From the NCBI GenBank assembly GCA_003649915.1, contig QMTG01000012.1, positions 1-15,645 on the forward strand: 15,645 bases of DNA. Reading direction: 5' to 3'. This document shows positions 7,282 through 15,076 of this stretch, in pieces. A program made the position numbers and the translations under genes. Position 1 is the stretch's first letter. Every line of letters begins with the position of its first letter. The DNA comes from Thermoplasmata archaeon. GTDB lineage: Archaea > Thermoplasmatota > Thermoplasmata > B31-G17. Below the pieces are notes generated by a model that worked only from the letters and a program-made list of their open reading frames with translations, was not told the origin of the DNA and made no database searches.

Positions 7282-9579
7282 ATGTTATTCCTAATAATAA
7301 TAAGGGGGGTTGTGCAGGGGGTGGGCTTTCGCCCCACCGTTTATAGAATTGCAAACGCTATGGGACTTCATGGCTATGTACTTAATAAGGGGTCCCATGT
7401 TGAGATTGTTGTAGATGAGAGACCGAGGGAACTTGTTAATGGCATCGCGCGCAGCCTACCCCCACTTGCAAAAATAGCAGAGGTTGATATTGTACCCGTT
7501 GAGCACCTTGATGCAGAGGAGAGAGAGAAAATAATGACGAGATTCCATTCCCTTATGGAAAAGAAGAACGCGTTCCATATAGTACCAAGCACCCCTGGTG
7601 ATGCTGACCCAAACATGCCTGCTGACACGGCTCTGTGCCATGAGTGTGTGGGAGAGATGCTCGACCCGAAAAACAGGAGGTATCTGTACCCTTTTACGAA
7701 CTGCACAAACTGTGGTGCAAGGTTCACGGTCATCCATGCACTTCCGTATGATAGAGATAGGACCTCCATGCATGATTTTGAGATGTGCAAGGAGTGCCTC
7801 TCTGAATACTCCGACCCGAATAATAGGAGGTTTCACGCCCAGACCATATCATGCCCTAACTGCGGTCCAGAATACACGCTCTTCGGCAAGGATGGTAAGA
7901 AGATATGCAGTGGTGTGGAGGCAATTAAAACTTTTGCGAAAGAACTCGACAAAGGCTCTATAGGTATTTTAAAGCAGTGGGGAGGGATGAACGTTGTGGC
8001 TATTCTTGAAAAAGCGCCTGAAGTAAGAAATATTATTAGGAGAGAAAGAAAACCTCTAGCCATCATGGTTAAAGATATCTCGACAGCAAAAAAATACGCC
8101 TATATTGATGATTATGAGGAAAATGTGCTTGTGTCCAAGGAAAGACCCATTGTTCTCCTTAGAAAAAGGAACGGGCGCACTCTTGAAAATATATCTCCAG
8201 GCTTAGACACCGTGGGTATAATGCTCCCCTATAGCGCTATTGGACACCTACTCTTCCATTTCATGGAGCATGATGCCATCATTGCCACCTCTGCAAACCC
8301 ACCAGGCGAGCCTATGTTTATCGATAATTCCTCAGCCTTTAAAATAGGCGTTGATTACTACCTTTTGCACAATCGCAGGATTGTTAATAGGTGCGATGAT
8401 AGCGTTCTTAAGGTTTTTGAAGGGCACAAGTTATTCATAAGAAAATCTAGAGGATACGTCCCCTCAAGGCTCAGAATGCCCATAGAAACCTCTATCGACG
8501 CCTCCGTAGGTATCGGGGCTGGAGAGAACGTCACCGTATCGCTTCTCAAGAACGGAATCATATGGACATCCCAGTATATTGGGGACTCAAAGTACTACGG
8601 CACACAGTTATACCTGAAAGAGGCTTACAATAAGTGGAAAAAGTACACAGGCATTGAGAATGTTAGTGTAATCGGGGCTGACCTCCACCCAAGATACGCC
8701 ACGGTAAAAATAGCAAACGAAATTGCTGAGATGGAGAATTGTCGTGTTGTTCGCGTGCAACACCATTGGGCACATGCTGTATCGCTAATGGTCGACCATG
8801 GTATTGAGGAAGTCGTGTGCCTCACGCTGGACGGAACAGGATATGGCGAGGACGGAAATTCATGGGGTGGAGAAGTGCTACATGCAACCTTTAGCAGATA
8901 CTCTAGGCTCGGCTCCCTTTACCCAATACCCTTGATAGGCGGGGAGACTGCTGTGATTCATCCCAAACGCATTGCCTTTGCCTGGATGGAAGCAAGCAAG
9001 ATAGACGCACCACTCTTTGACGATAAAATGAGCAATTTTCTTAGAAAAGCCATGAAAGAATCGCCATTGACCACATCCATGGGCAGATACCTTGATGCCA
9101 TATCAGCATACTTTGGCGTGTGTTCACGAAGAACATACGAGGGCGAGCCTGCCATGATGCTTGAGCCCTATCTTCGCCAAGGAAGACTTTTGCAAGACCT
9201 AATCTCGGCATTCGATAACGTTATTATAACGATGAACGGGAGGAAAGTTGTTGACTGCAGAGATGTTGCTAAGTTCATAAACGATACAGTAATGATGAAA
9301 AAATACAGTACCGAAGATATAATATACACAGCAGTTTATTTAATGATTGCATCACTAGTTAAAATAGGCGCAGAGTTCGCCTTAGAAAAAAATATTGAAC
9401 ATCTTGGGATTTCAGGAGGCGTGGCATACAATATACCCATATTGCAAATGTTTATTGCCGAGACTAAGAGATGGGGGCTGAAACCACTTATTCCAAATAA
9501 CGTGCCCCCTGGCGATTGCGGAATCTCCATTGGGCAGTGTGCAGTGGGTGCATGCAGCGATATAAATAATGCTACTTAA
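7282..9579 (+). CDS. hypF: Carbamoyltransferase HypF, hydrogenase cyanide-ligand synthesis
   Basis: Turns carbamoyl phosphate and ATP into carbamoyl-adenylate and passes the carbamoyl group to HypE, the source of the cyanide ligands of the active-site iron. Full length at 765 residues. Domains: acylphosphatase (1-90; RGVVQGVGFRP at 8-18 with Arg17, and Asn35); two zinc fingers (Cys119/122/141/144 and Cys169/172/191/194); YrdC-like domain (about 210-395, with SANPPGEP); Kae1-like domain (about 405-765) with QHHWAH (493-498), DGTGYGEDG (517-525), SGGVAYN and PPGDCGISIGQ. In the YrdC part the usual KGxGGFH loop reads KQWGGMN (231-237), perhaps a lineage variant. SD GGAGG lies at 7265-7269. It is the last gene of the five-gene run. 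Confidence 0.96.
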   Translation: MLFLIIIRGVVQGVGFRPTVYRIANAMGLHGYVLNKGSHVEIVVDERPRELVNGIARSLPPLAKIAEVDIVPVEHLDAEEREKIMTRFHSLMEKKNAFHIVPSTPGDADPNMPADTALCHECVGEMLDPKNRRYLYPFTNCTNCGARFTVIHALPYDRDRTSMHDFEMCKECLSEYSDPNNRRFHAQTISCPNCGPEYTLFGKDGKKICSGVEAIKTFAKELDKGSIGILKQWGGMNVVAILEKAPEVRNIIRRERKPLAIMVKDISTAKKYAYIDDYEENVLVSKERPIVLLRKRNGRTLENISPGLDTVGIMLPYSAIGHLLFHFMEHDAIIATSANPPGEPMFIDNSSAFKIGVDYYLLHNRRIVNRCDDSVLKVFEGHKLFIRKSRGYVPSRLRMPIETSIDASVGIGAGENVTVSLLKNGIIWTSQYIGDSKYYGTQLYLKEAYNKWKKYTGIENVSVIGADLHPRYATVKIANEIAEMENCRVVRVQHHWAHAVSLMVDHGIEEVVCLTLDGTGYGEDGNSWGGEVLHATFSRYSRLGSLYPIPLIGGETAVIHPKRIAFAWMEASKIDAPLFDDKMSNFLRKAMKESPLTTSMGRYLDAISAYFGVCSRRTYEGEPAMMLEPYLRQGRLLQDLISAFDNVIITMNGRKVVDCRDVAKFINDTVMMKKYSTEDIIYTAVYLMIASLVKIGAEFALEKNIEHLGISGGVAYNIPILQMFIAETKRWGLKPLIPNNVPPGDCGISIGQCAVGACSDINNAT

Positions 9580-9592
9580 GATGGTGAAGGCG

Positions 9593-9598
9593 AAAAAA
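9593..9598 (-). terminator. Possible T-run terminator for the AbrB-PhoU gene
   Basis: On the minus strand this is TTTTTT, about 60 nt after the AbrB-PhoU stop, in the 76-bp convergent gap with hypF. On the plus strand the hypF transcript meets only weak T-rich sequence near 9650-9668. No clear hairpin. Confidence 0.3.
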
Positions 9599-9655
9599 GT
9601 ATTGCTGTTATGTTGAGCCAACGATTATTTAGTGATATGCCCCAGCCCGCTTTTA

Positions 9656-10663
9656 TCATGTTTTCTTATTGATTAAATGATTAATCACACATTCAGATAT
9701 ATCACTAGCATATTCCCCTGTTCTCTTGATACTCTCTGCAATGTAACCAATCGAAATTGCTACTGCACTTTTCTGTTGCAATGCTAGTGTGTTGATTTTT
9801 TCGCATAGAGATGAAAGTATTGTTAATGAATCAATGTTCTTATTGGCTAACTTCATATCTCTTTTAGCGAATGACTCTATGCTTTTATCAAAAATCTCTA
9901 ATGCAAAATTGCTAGCTGATTCAATCGTATCAATAATTTTCTCGTCTACTTTCTCACCTATAAAATTCAGGATATTTTTTGCTATTCTAACAGCATGGTC
10001 TCCAATGCGCTCTATAATCCTGCTTATTAGAAAGTAGTTTACAACCTCTTCTGTTGTAATACCCATCTTTCTGGCAAGGTTTACATCTCTTGACACCATG
10101 TTATGCTGACGTGCTATCAGCCAGTATAATCTATCTACGTCATTATCTCTGGATAAAATATCCTCAGCTAATGATTTATCTCTATTCTTTAATATGCTAA
10201 CAGCATCCTTGTGCATATTTTTTACAATCAGATGCATCCTCTGAATAGAGTTATCAAAGGGCATCTCTACGGGATTTAGTAAATCCTTTATTGTAATGCT
10301 ATTAGCTGTTTCCTCCACAACCTCTTGGCCTATTGTTACCTGTGTAAACTTTCTGGTCACTGTTCTTACAAATGGAGGTATTGCGCTTCTCGATTTAATC
10401 TTGATTATTGAGTACCCAGCAATATATGCTCCGATTAAACGTCGGAATAAGTAAGTCGGCATGTCTGTAGTGTCTGCATTGATCTCTATTATCCTTTCTT
10501 CTTGCCCTTCATCAACTTTCTTTGTAATCAACAAGGTACCATCTGGCTGAATGATTAATCCCAATGGATCGCTTTTCTTTATGTTTAATGTTTTTACCCA
10601 TGCTTTGGGTAGTGAGATTATGTAGGACGAGCCTCCTGTAACTTGGACCTTTCGGATTTCCAT
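9656..10663 (-). CDS. AbrB-PhoU phosphate uptake regulator (probable transcription factor)
   Basis: Fusion protein of archaea expected to control phosphate transport genes. The 335 residues start with an AbrB/SpoVT-type swapped-hairpin DNA-binding domain (1-50; RKVQVTGGSSYIISLPKAWV, then DPLGLIIQPDGTLLI). After a linker come PhoU three-helix bundle repeats (about 130-335), with RIIERIGDHAVRIAKNI (about 216-232) and the C-terminal SIKRTGEYASDISE (about 313-326) as the metal- and phosphate-signalling helices. The start is fixed by AGGTGAT (10667-10673, minus strand) 3 nt upstream. A TATA-like AATATTTAAG lies near 10699-10709. It diverges from pstS and, by analogy with archaeal PhoU-type regulators, probably binds the shared promoter region and senses transporter or phosphate state. 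Target and effector are inferred. Confidence 0.85.
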   Translation of the reverse strand: MEIRKVQVTGGSSYIISLPKAWVKTLNIKKSDPLGLIIQPDGTLLITKKVDEGQEERIIEINADTTDMPTYLFRRLIGAYIAGYSIIKIKSRSAIPPFVRTVTRKFTQVTIGQEVVEETANSITIKDLLNPVEMPFDNSIQRMHLIVKNMHKDAVSILKNRDKSLAEDILSRDNDVDRLYWLIARQHNMVSRDVNLARKMGITTEEVVNYFLISRIIERIGDHAVRIAKNILNFIGEKVDEKIIDTIESASNFALEIFDKSIESFAKRDMKLANKNIDSLTILSSLCEKINTLALQQKSAVAISIGYIAESIKRTGEYASDISECVINHLINKKT

Positions 10664-10770
10664 GCTATCACCTTTTAGGTATAGTATCTATAGGTTCTTA
10701 AATATTTCTACACATAAACATCATAGTATATAGGCCTATTGTTATTATATAGCATAATATATTCTATATC

Positions 10771-10784
10771 GGAAAAGTATATAT
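10771..10784 (+). promoter_or_regulatory. BRE/TATA promoter of the pst operon
   Basis: GGAAAAGTATATAT: a purine-rich BRE followed by TATATAT. It predicts transcription from about 10803-10807, leaving a leader of about 15 nt that contains the pstS ribosome site. Confidence 0.65.
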
Positions 10785-10808
10785 TTGTGCGTGTCTTTAA
10801 GGTAAAAT

Positions 10809-10814
10809 GGTGAT
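10809..10814 (+). promoter_or_regulatory. SD that decides the pstS start
   Basis: GGTGAT matches the 16S tail exactly and lies 4 nt before the ATG at 10819. The earlier in-frame ATG (10807) overlaps this SD and would read MVIKMDAK. Confidence 0.5.
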
Positions 10815-10818
10815 TAAA

Positions 10819-11661
10819 ATGGATGCAAAAACCAAGAAAATAGCAGTGTTTGGTGTGATGATGGGACTGGTTGTCATCGCAACTGCACTTAGTGGATGTC
10901 TTAAAAGTGGAGAAAAACATACCATAACTATAAGAGGTTCTACAACGGTTCTACCTATCGCGCAGAAGACGGCAGAGGCATATATGGACAAACATCCCAA
11001 TGTAGACATCAGTGTAAGTGGTGGAGGTTCTAGTGTGGGAATACAATCGGTGGGAGAAGGCATAGCAGATATTGGAATGGCATCAAGAGACCTAAAAGAT
11101 GAGGAAAAAACCAGATATCCAAATTTAAAACCAATAGTTATAGCAAAGGACGGCATTGCAATTATTGTGCATCCAGATAATCCTGTAACGAATCTCACAC
11201 TGGAACAAATAAGGGGTATATATAACGGAACCTACACGAATTGGAAGGAAGTAGGCGGTCCTGATAAAGAAATAGTTGTCATCAACAGGGATAGCGCATC
11301 TGGAACAAGGGAGTTCTTCTGGGAGCACGTGATGCAGAAGGATGACTTTGTGGCAACAGCTCTCGAGAAAAATTCGAACGGTGCTGTAAAACAGACAGTA
11401 AGCCAAACACCCAACGCAATAGGATATGTTGGTCTAGGCTATGTAGATAAATCAGTGAAAGCGGTGAAGATAAAAAAAGAGGGAACAGAAGTAGAACCGA
11501 CTGTAGAGAATGTATTGAATGGTAAGTATCCCATTGCGCGTTCCTTGTATATGATTACGAATGGCGAGCCAAAAGGAATAGTAAAGGACTTTATCGATTT
11601 CGTACTGAGCGAGGAAGGGCAGAGAATTGTAGAGGAGGAAGGATTCGTACCAATTAGCTGA
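10819..11661 (+). CDS. pstS: Phosphate-binding lipoprotein PstS
   Basis: Extracellular phosphate-binding component of the Pst ABC importer. From the ATG at 10819 it has 280 residues. A short basic N-terminus (DAKTKK) leads into a hydrophobic segment and a lipobox LSGC (24-27), so Cys27 is the likely membrane-anchored residue. Phosphate-loop motifs follow: ITIRGSTTVLPIA, SVSGGGSSVGIQSV, GIADIGMASR, and NRDSASGTREFF, which together supply the Ser/Thr/Arg/Asp ligands known in PstS proteins. The size is typical for archaeal and Gram-positive forms. It is the first gene of the operon and is followed by the fused permease after 32 nt. Expression is probably raised at low phosphate through the upstream repeats. 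An upstream ATG at 10807 would add four residues. Confidence 0.93.
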   Translation: MDAKTKKIAVFGVMMGLVVIATALSGCLKSGEKHTITIRGSTTVLPIAQKTAEAYMDKHPNVDISVSGGGSSVGIQSVGEGIADIGMASRDLKDEEKTRYPNLKPIVIAKDGIAIIVHPDNPVTNLTLEQIRGIYNGTYTNWKEVGGPDKEIVVINRDSASGTREFFWEHVMQKDDFVATALEKNSNGAVKQTVSQTPNAIGYVGLGYVDKSVKAVKIKKEGTEVEPTVENVLNGKYPIARSLYMITNGEPKGIVKDFIDFVLSEEGQRIVEEEGFVPIS

Positions 11662-11682
11662 AGAAAGGTATTGAGAGAATAT

Positions 11683-11688
11683 AGGTGA
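11683..11688 (+). promoter_or_regulatory. SD that decides the pstCA start
   Basis: AGGTGA lies 5 nt before the ATG at 11694. A GTG inside it (11685) is in frame and could be mistaken for the start. Confidence 0.6.
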
Positions 11689-11693
11689 AAAAG

Positions 11694-13643
11694 ATGCCTT
11701 TTCTTATAGAAAGTTTTTCATTTTTTTATTCAAGTAAACGTAAATACTTCAAGGAGATTTTCATAAAGGGAACATTATTCGTAAGTGCGATCTTTGCCAT
11801 AGTAGTTATTTTCTTCATCATATTTTTCTTATTTAAAGAGGGGCATCCAATATTTGAAAATATTGGATTATGGAACTTTTTATCTGGTAAGGAATGGAAT
11901 CCAACAGGAGACCCTCCAAGTTATGGAGCTTTCTCACTCATTTTGGGGACTTTGTTGGTTACATCTGGTGCTATGATAATTTCAGTTCCATTAGGATTTG
12001 GAAGTGCTATATTTATCTCAGAAATCGCACCACCAAAGATCAGGAGCATTATTAAATCTGGAGTTGAGATCCTTGCGGGTATTCCCTCAGTTGTCTATGG
12101 ATTTTTTGGATTAACTGTGTTAACTGATTGGTTGAGGGTAACTTTTGATAAACCATCTGGTGAATGCTGGTTAGCAGGTTCTATTCTCCTTGGAATAATG
12201 GCATTACCAACTATTATCAGCGTATCAGAAGATGCAATTAGCTCTGTTCCTATGGAATATAAAGAGGCTTCTCTATCTTTAGGTGCAACTAAGTGGCAGA
12301 CTATAAGTAAGGTGATTGTACCTTCAGCCCTATCAGGTATTACTGCAGCCATAATTCTTGGTATTGGTAGAGCAATTGGAGAGACCATGGCAGTAATGAT
12401 GGTAACTGGCAACGCAGCCATCATTCCCAAACCAATTACAAATGTATTTTCTCCAATAAGAACAATTACTGGAACACTAGGTATTGAAATGGGGGAGGTA
12501 GCATATGGAAGCACTCATTATCATGCATTATTTGGCTTGGCTCTAATACTGTTTGCTATAGTCCTCATTGTGAATATGATTGCAAACGTTATTCTGGGAA
12601 AATTAAAAGAAAAGCACATGCCAGCATTAAAGAAGAAAAAAAGGAAGATGTTATCTCAAAAAACGATGTGGAGGGTTAAGCGTAGTATTTATGCCCTATG
12701 TAGTTTAACCTTGATGTGGCTGTTGGTTGTGCAGTTTGGTATAGAAATATCTGTATTAATAATTTCGATTATACTTTGCTGCTATCTTATCTCCAAAAAA
12801 ATCTCTGCTAAAACTTCCCAGCGAGTAGCTTTTGGAATAGTCGCATTATCCACAATAATTGTACTATTTATACTAGGAATAATATTATATTACATTATAG
12901 CAAATGGAGCAAGAGCATTGAGTTGGGAATTTTTATCGCAATACCCTTTAGATAGCGGTAGAGCTGGCGGTATATATCCTGCGATAATAGGTACTTTATA
13001 TTTAGTAGGCGGTGCAATTCTTATTGCTTTGCCTATTGGTATCGGTGCTGCTATCTATCTCACTGAGTACACAAAAGAAGGTTTGCTGACAAAAATAATT
13101 CGAACAGGTATAGAGGCCCTAAATGGTACCCCATCTATTGTATTTGGCTTATTTGGGTTTGCATTTTTGGTGCTCTACCTAAATCTGGGTGTATCTTTAC
13201 TGGCAGGACAGATAACGTTAGCACTCATGATACTCCCTACAATAATAAGAACTACAGAGGAATCGTTAAAAAGTGTTCCACAATCAATGAGAGAAGCGAG
13301 TTTAGCATTAGGCGCCACAAAATGGCAAACTGTAAGAAAAGTGGTTCTGCCTCCCGCAATGCCTGGGATAATTACCGGAACGATACTCAGTATTGGCAGA
13401 GCTGCTGGAGAAACAGCACCGATTATGTTTACTGCTGTTGTATTCAGTCAAAGATTTTTGCCTACTTCACCATTAGAACCCGTAATGGCACTACCATACC
13501 ATTTATTTGTACTCACAACAAGTGTTCCAGGCGCAGAGCAAAATGCATATGGCACAGCATTGGTTCTTCTGTTATTAGTTATATGTTTATATATAATTGC
13601 AATAATGATTCGAAATCATTATAGAAAGATGAGGAAATGGTGA
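11694..13643 (+). CDS. pstCA: Fused phosphate permease PstC-PstA
   Basis: One 649-residue chain holding both membrane subunits of the Pst importer, which most organisms make from separate pstC and pstA genes. Residues 1 to about 300 are PstC-like (YGAFSLILGTLLVTSG, AGIPSVVYGFFGL, EAA loop EASLSLGATKWQ starting at 191). Residues about 370-649 are PstA-like (AGGIYPAIIGTLYLVGG, NGTPSIVFGLFGFAF, EAA loop EASLALGATKWQ starting at 534). Both coupling helices for PstB are intact. Between them is a basic linker (about 302-330) and a hydrophobic stretch (SIYALCSLTLMW to IISIILCCYLI), likely a helical hairpin that keeps the second half in the correct orientation. The reading frame is continuous across the junction. 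pstB begins at or just after the stop. Confidence 0.92.
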   Translation: MPFLIESFSFFYSSKRKYFKEIFIKGTLFVSAIFAIVVIFFIIFFLFKEGHPIFENIGLWNFLSGKEWNPTGDPPSYGAFSLILGTLLVTSGAMIISVPLGFGSAIFISEIAPPKIRSIIKSGVEILAGIPSVVYGFFGLTVLTDWLRVTFDKPSGECWLAGSILLGIMALPTIISVSEDAISSVPMEYKEASLSLGATKWQTISKVIVPSALSGITAAIILGIGRAIGETMAVMMVTGNAAIIPKPITNVFSPIRTITGTLGIEMGEVAYGSTHYHALFGLALILFAIVLIVNMIANVILGKLKEKHMPALKKKKRKMLSQKTMWRVKRSIYALCSLTLMWLLVVQFGIEISVLIISIILCCYLISKKISAKTSQRVAFGIVALSTIIVLFILGIILYYIIANGARALSWEFLSQYPLDSGRAGGIYPAIIGTLYLVGGAILIALPIGIGAAIYLTEYTKEGLLTKIIRTGIEALNGTPSIVFGLFGFAFLVLYLNLGVSLLAGQITLALMILPTIIRTTEESLKSVPQSMREASLALGATKWQTVRKVVLPPAMPGIITGTILSIGRAAGETAPIMFTAVVFSQRFLPTSPLEPVMALPYHLFVLTTSVPGAEQNAYGTALVLLLLVICLYIIAIMIRNHYRKMRKW

Positions 13644-13645
13644 TC
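13639..13645 (+). promoter_or_regulatory. SD likely to decide the pstB start
   Basis: GGTGATC, a long match to the 16S tail, lies 3 nt before the ATG at 13649 and covers the pstCA TGA (13641-13643). An ATG at 13637 overlaps it. Confidence 0.5.
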
Positions 13646-13648
13646 GAG

Positions 13649-14413
13649 ATGTCCGAAAACCATTATGTTATTGAGACTGTAGATCTAAATGTGTGGTATG
13701 GAGAAAGCCATGTACTTAAAGATCTCTGTATGAAAGTTATGAGAAATAAGGTCACTGCATTGATGGGCCCATCTGGATGTGGAAAATCTACACTTATTAG
13801 ATGTTTTAACCGTATGAATGACATTATCAATAATTGCAGAATAAAGGGAAAAGTGCTTTTCAACGGAAAGGACATTTATAACCCGAATACAGATGTAGTT
13901 ACTATAAGAAAGAAAATAGGCATGGTGTTTCAAAAACCCAATCCATTACCTAAATCGATATATGAAAACGTGGCTTATGGACCAAGAGTTCATGGCGTAA
14001 ATGATAGGGAAACGCTGGATAAAATAGTTGAGAAAAGCCTAAAATCTGCTGCTCTTTGGGATGAGGTTAAGGATAGACTAGAGGATTCTGCAATGAGTTT
14101 ATCTGGTGGGCAGCAGCAAAGGTTATGCATCGCAAGGGCTTTAGCTATAGAACCTGAGGTCATACTGATGGATGAGCCTTGCTCGGCTTTGGATCCTATA
14201 GCAACTACAAAAATTGAGAATTTGATTAATGACTTGAAGAAAAAATATACTGTTGTTATTGTAACTCATAACATGCAGCAAGCAGCAAGAGTAAGTGATT
14301 ACACAGGCTTCCTTTATCTTGGACAATTAATTGAGTTTGGACCTACAAAACAAATATTTGAAAATCCCCAAGAGGAACTTACTGAGAAATATATTACGGG
14401 AAGGTTTGGATAA
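13649..14413 (+). CDS. pstB: Phosphate importer ATPase PstB
   Basis: Cytoplasmic ATP-binding subunit that drives phosphate import through PstCA. From the ATG at 13649 it has 254 residues; an upstream ATG (13637) would add four (MVIE). All ABC motifs are intact: Walker A GPSGCGKST (40-48), Q-loop (MVFQKPNPLP, typical of PstB), signature LSGGQQQR (151-158), Walker B VILMDEP (171-177) with the catalytic Glu, and the H-loop THN (His207). The FNRMND and NVAYGPRVHG stretches are diagnostic of PstB rather than other importers. Translation is probably coupled to pstCA, whose stop lies in the SD. phoU follows after 12 nt. Confidence 0.96.
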   Translation: MSENHYVIETVDLNVWYGESHVLKDLCMKVMRNKVTALMGPSGCGKSTLIRCFNRMNDIINNCRIKGKVLFNGKDIYNPNTDVVTIRKKIGMVFQKPNPLPKSIYENVAYGPRVHGVNDRETLDKIVEKSLKSAALWDEVKDRLEDSAMSLSGGQQQRLCIARALAIEPEVILMDEPCSALDPIATTKIENLINDLKKKYTVVIVTHNMQQAARVSDYTGFLYLGQLIEFGPTKQIFENPQEELTEKYITGRFG

Positions 14414-14414
14414 T

Positions 14415-14420
14415 AGGTGG
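14415..14420 (+). promoter_or_regulatory. SD that decides the phoU start
   Basis: AGGTGG lies 5 nt before the ATG at 14426. The in-frame GTG at 14417 is part of the SD. Confidence 0.6.
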
Positions 14421-14425
14421 TAGAA

Positions 14426-15076
14426 ATGGTTGAAAAATTTCATGCAGAATTAAAAGCGTTGAAAAAGAAAGTATTAGAAATGGGAAAACTGGCTAAAGAT
14501 ATGCTTCAAAGATCAGTTGAATCTCTAAAAAACCAAGATACCGAATTGGCGGATTGGGTTCTATCGAAAAAGAGAGAAATCATGGATATGGATAATAATA
14601 TAGAGCAATGTGCCCTCACATTGCTAACTCTTTATCAACCCATGGCTAAAGACATGAGAACAATAGCATGCATTTTAAAAATGATCACATATCTAACAAG
14701 AATAGGGCGGTATGGAAAGGATATAGCGAATGTGGCAAAGGAGTTATCTACGCAGCAACATATAGCTAAACTAGTAAGTATACCTTATATGTGTAATATT
14801 GTATGTGGGATGATTGAAGATGCTCTTAAAGCATTTGAAACAGAGGATTTATCCTTAATCCAAGATTTTGCTGAAAGAGATGACACTTTGGATACACTAC
14901 GATACTCCATATTCAGAGAATGCCTGACGTATATGATGGAAGACCCGAAGAATATCACACGTTGTGCATATTATATGATGATTGCTCGCTATTTGGAAAG
15001 ATGCGGAGACCATGCATGTAAGATTGCCGAAAAAATTCATTTTATGGTGACGGGTGAGCGGATTGAGATAAAATAA
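14426..15076 (+). CDS. phoU: Phosphate signalling protein PhoU
   Basis: Peripheral membrane regulator that restrains Pst uptake and passes on the phosphate status. It has 216 residues from the ATG at 14426. Two three-helix bundles are expected: the first with FHAELKALKKKVLEMGKLAKDML and the metal-site helix TRIGRYGKDIANVA, the second with ARYLERCGDHACKIAEKI. The E/D-x-x-x-D patterns that hold iron or zinc clusters in PhoU are present in both. Unlike the protein encoded at the other end of the cluster, it has no AbrB domain, so it probably acts on the transporter rather than on DNA. It is the last gene of the operon. Confidence 0.93.
   Translation: MVEKFHAELKALKKKVLEMGKLAKDMLQRSVESLKNQDTELADWVLSKKREIMDMDNNIEQCALTLLTLYQPMAKDMRTIACILKMITYLTRIGRYGKDIANVAKELSTQQHIAKLVSIPYMCNIVCGMIEDALKAFETEDLSLIQDFAERDDTLDTLRYSIFRECLTYMMEDPKNITRCAYYMMIARYLERCGDHACKIAEKIHFMVTGERIEIK

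Larger units (their letters stand above)
10664..10818. promoter_or_regulatory. Divergent pst promoter region with repeated half-sites
   Basis: 155 bp shared by the AbrB-PhoU gene and pstS. Seen directly: TATAGTATCTATA (10680-10692, 5-bp arms); the 10-bp palindrome ATAGGCCTAT (10730-10739); ATATAG at 10728-10733 and 10747-10752; and CTATAT at 10764-10769, which pairs with the second ATATAG. ATAGTAT begins both 10681 and 10723. One site sits at the likely transcript start of the regulator, another just upstream of the pstS BRE. This arrangement suits an operator for the regulator, though very AT-rich DNA produces such words easily. Confidence 0.5.

Noticed and set aside
7598..7963. 121-codon plus-strand frame within hypF
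   Set aside because: Alternative frame over the zinc fingers of HypF, whose cysteines are all in the main frame.
12095..12514. 139-codon minus-strand frame opposite the PstC half
   Set aside because: Shadow of conserved membrane sequence.
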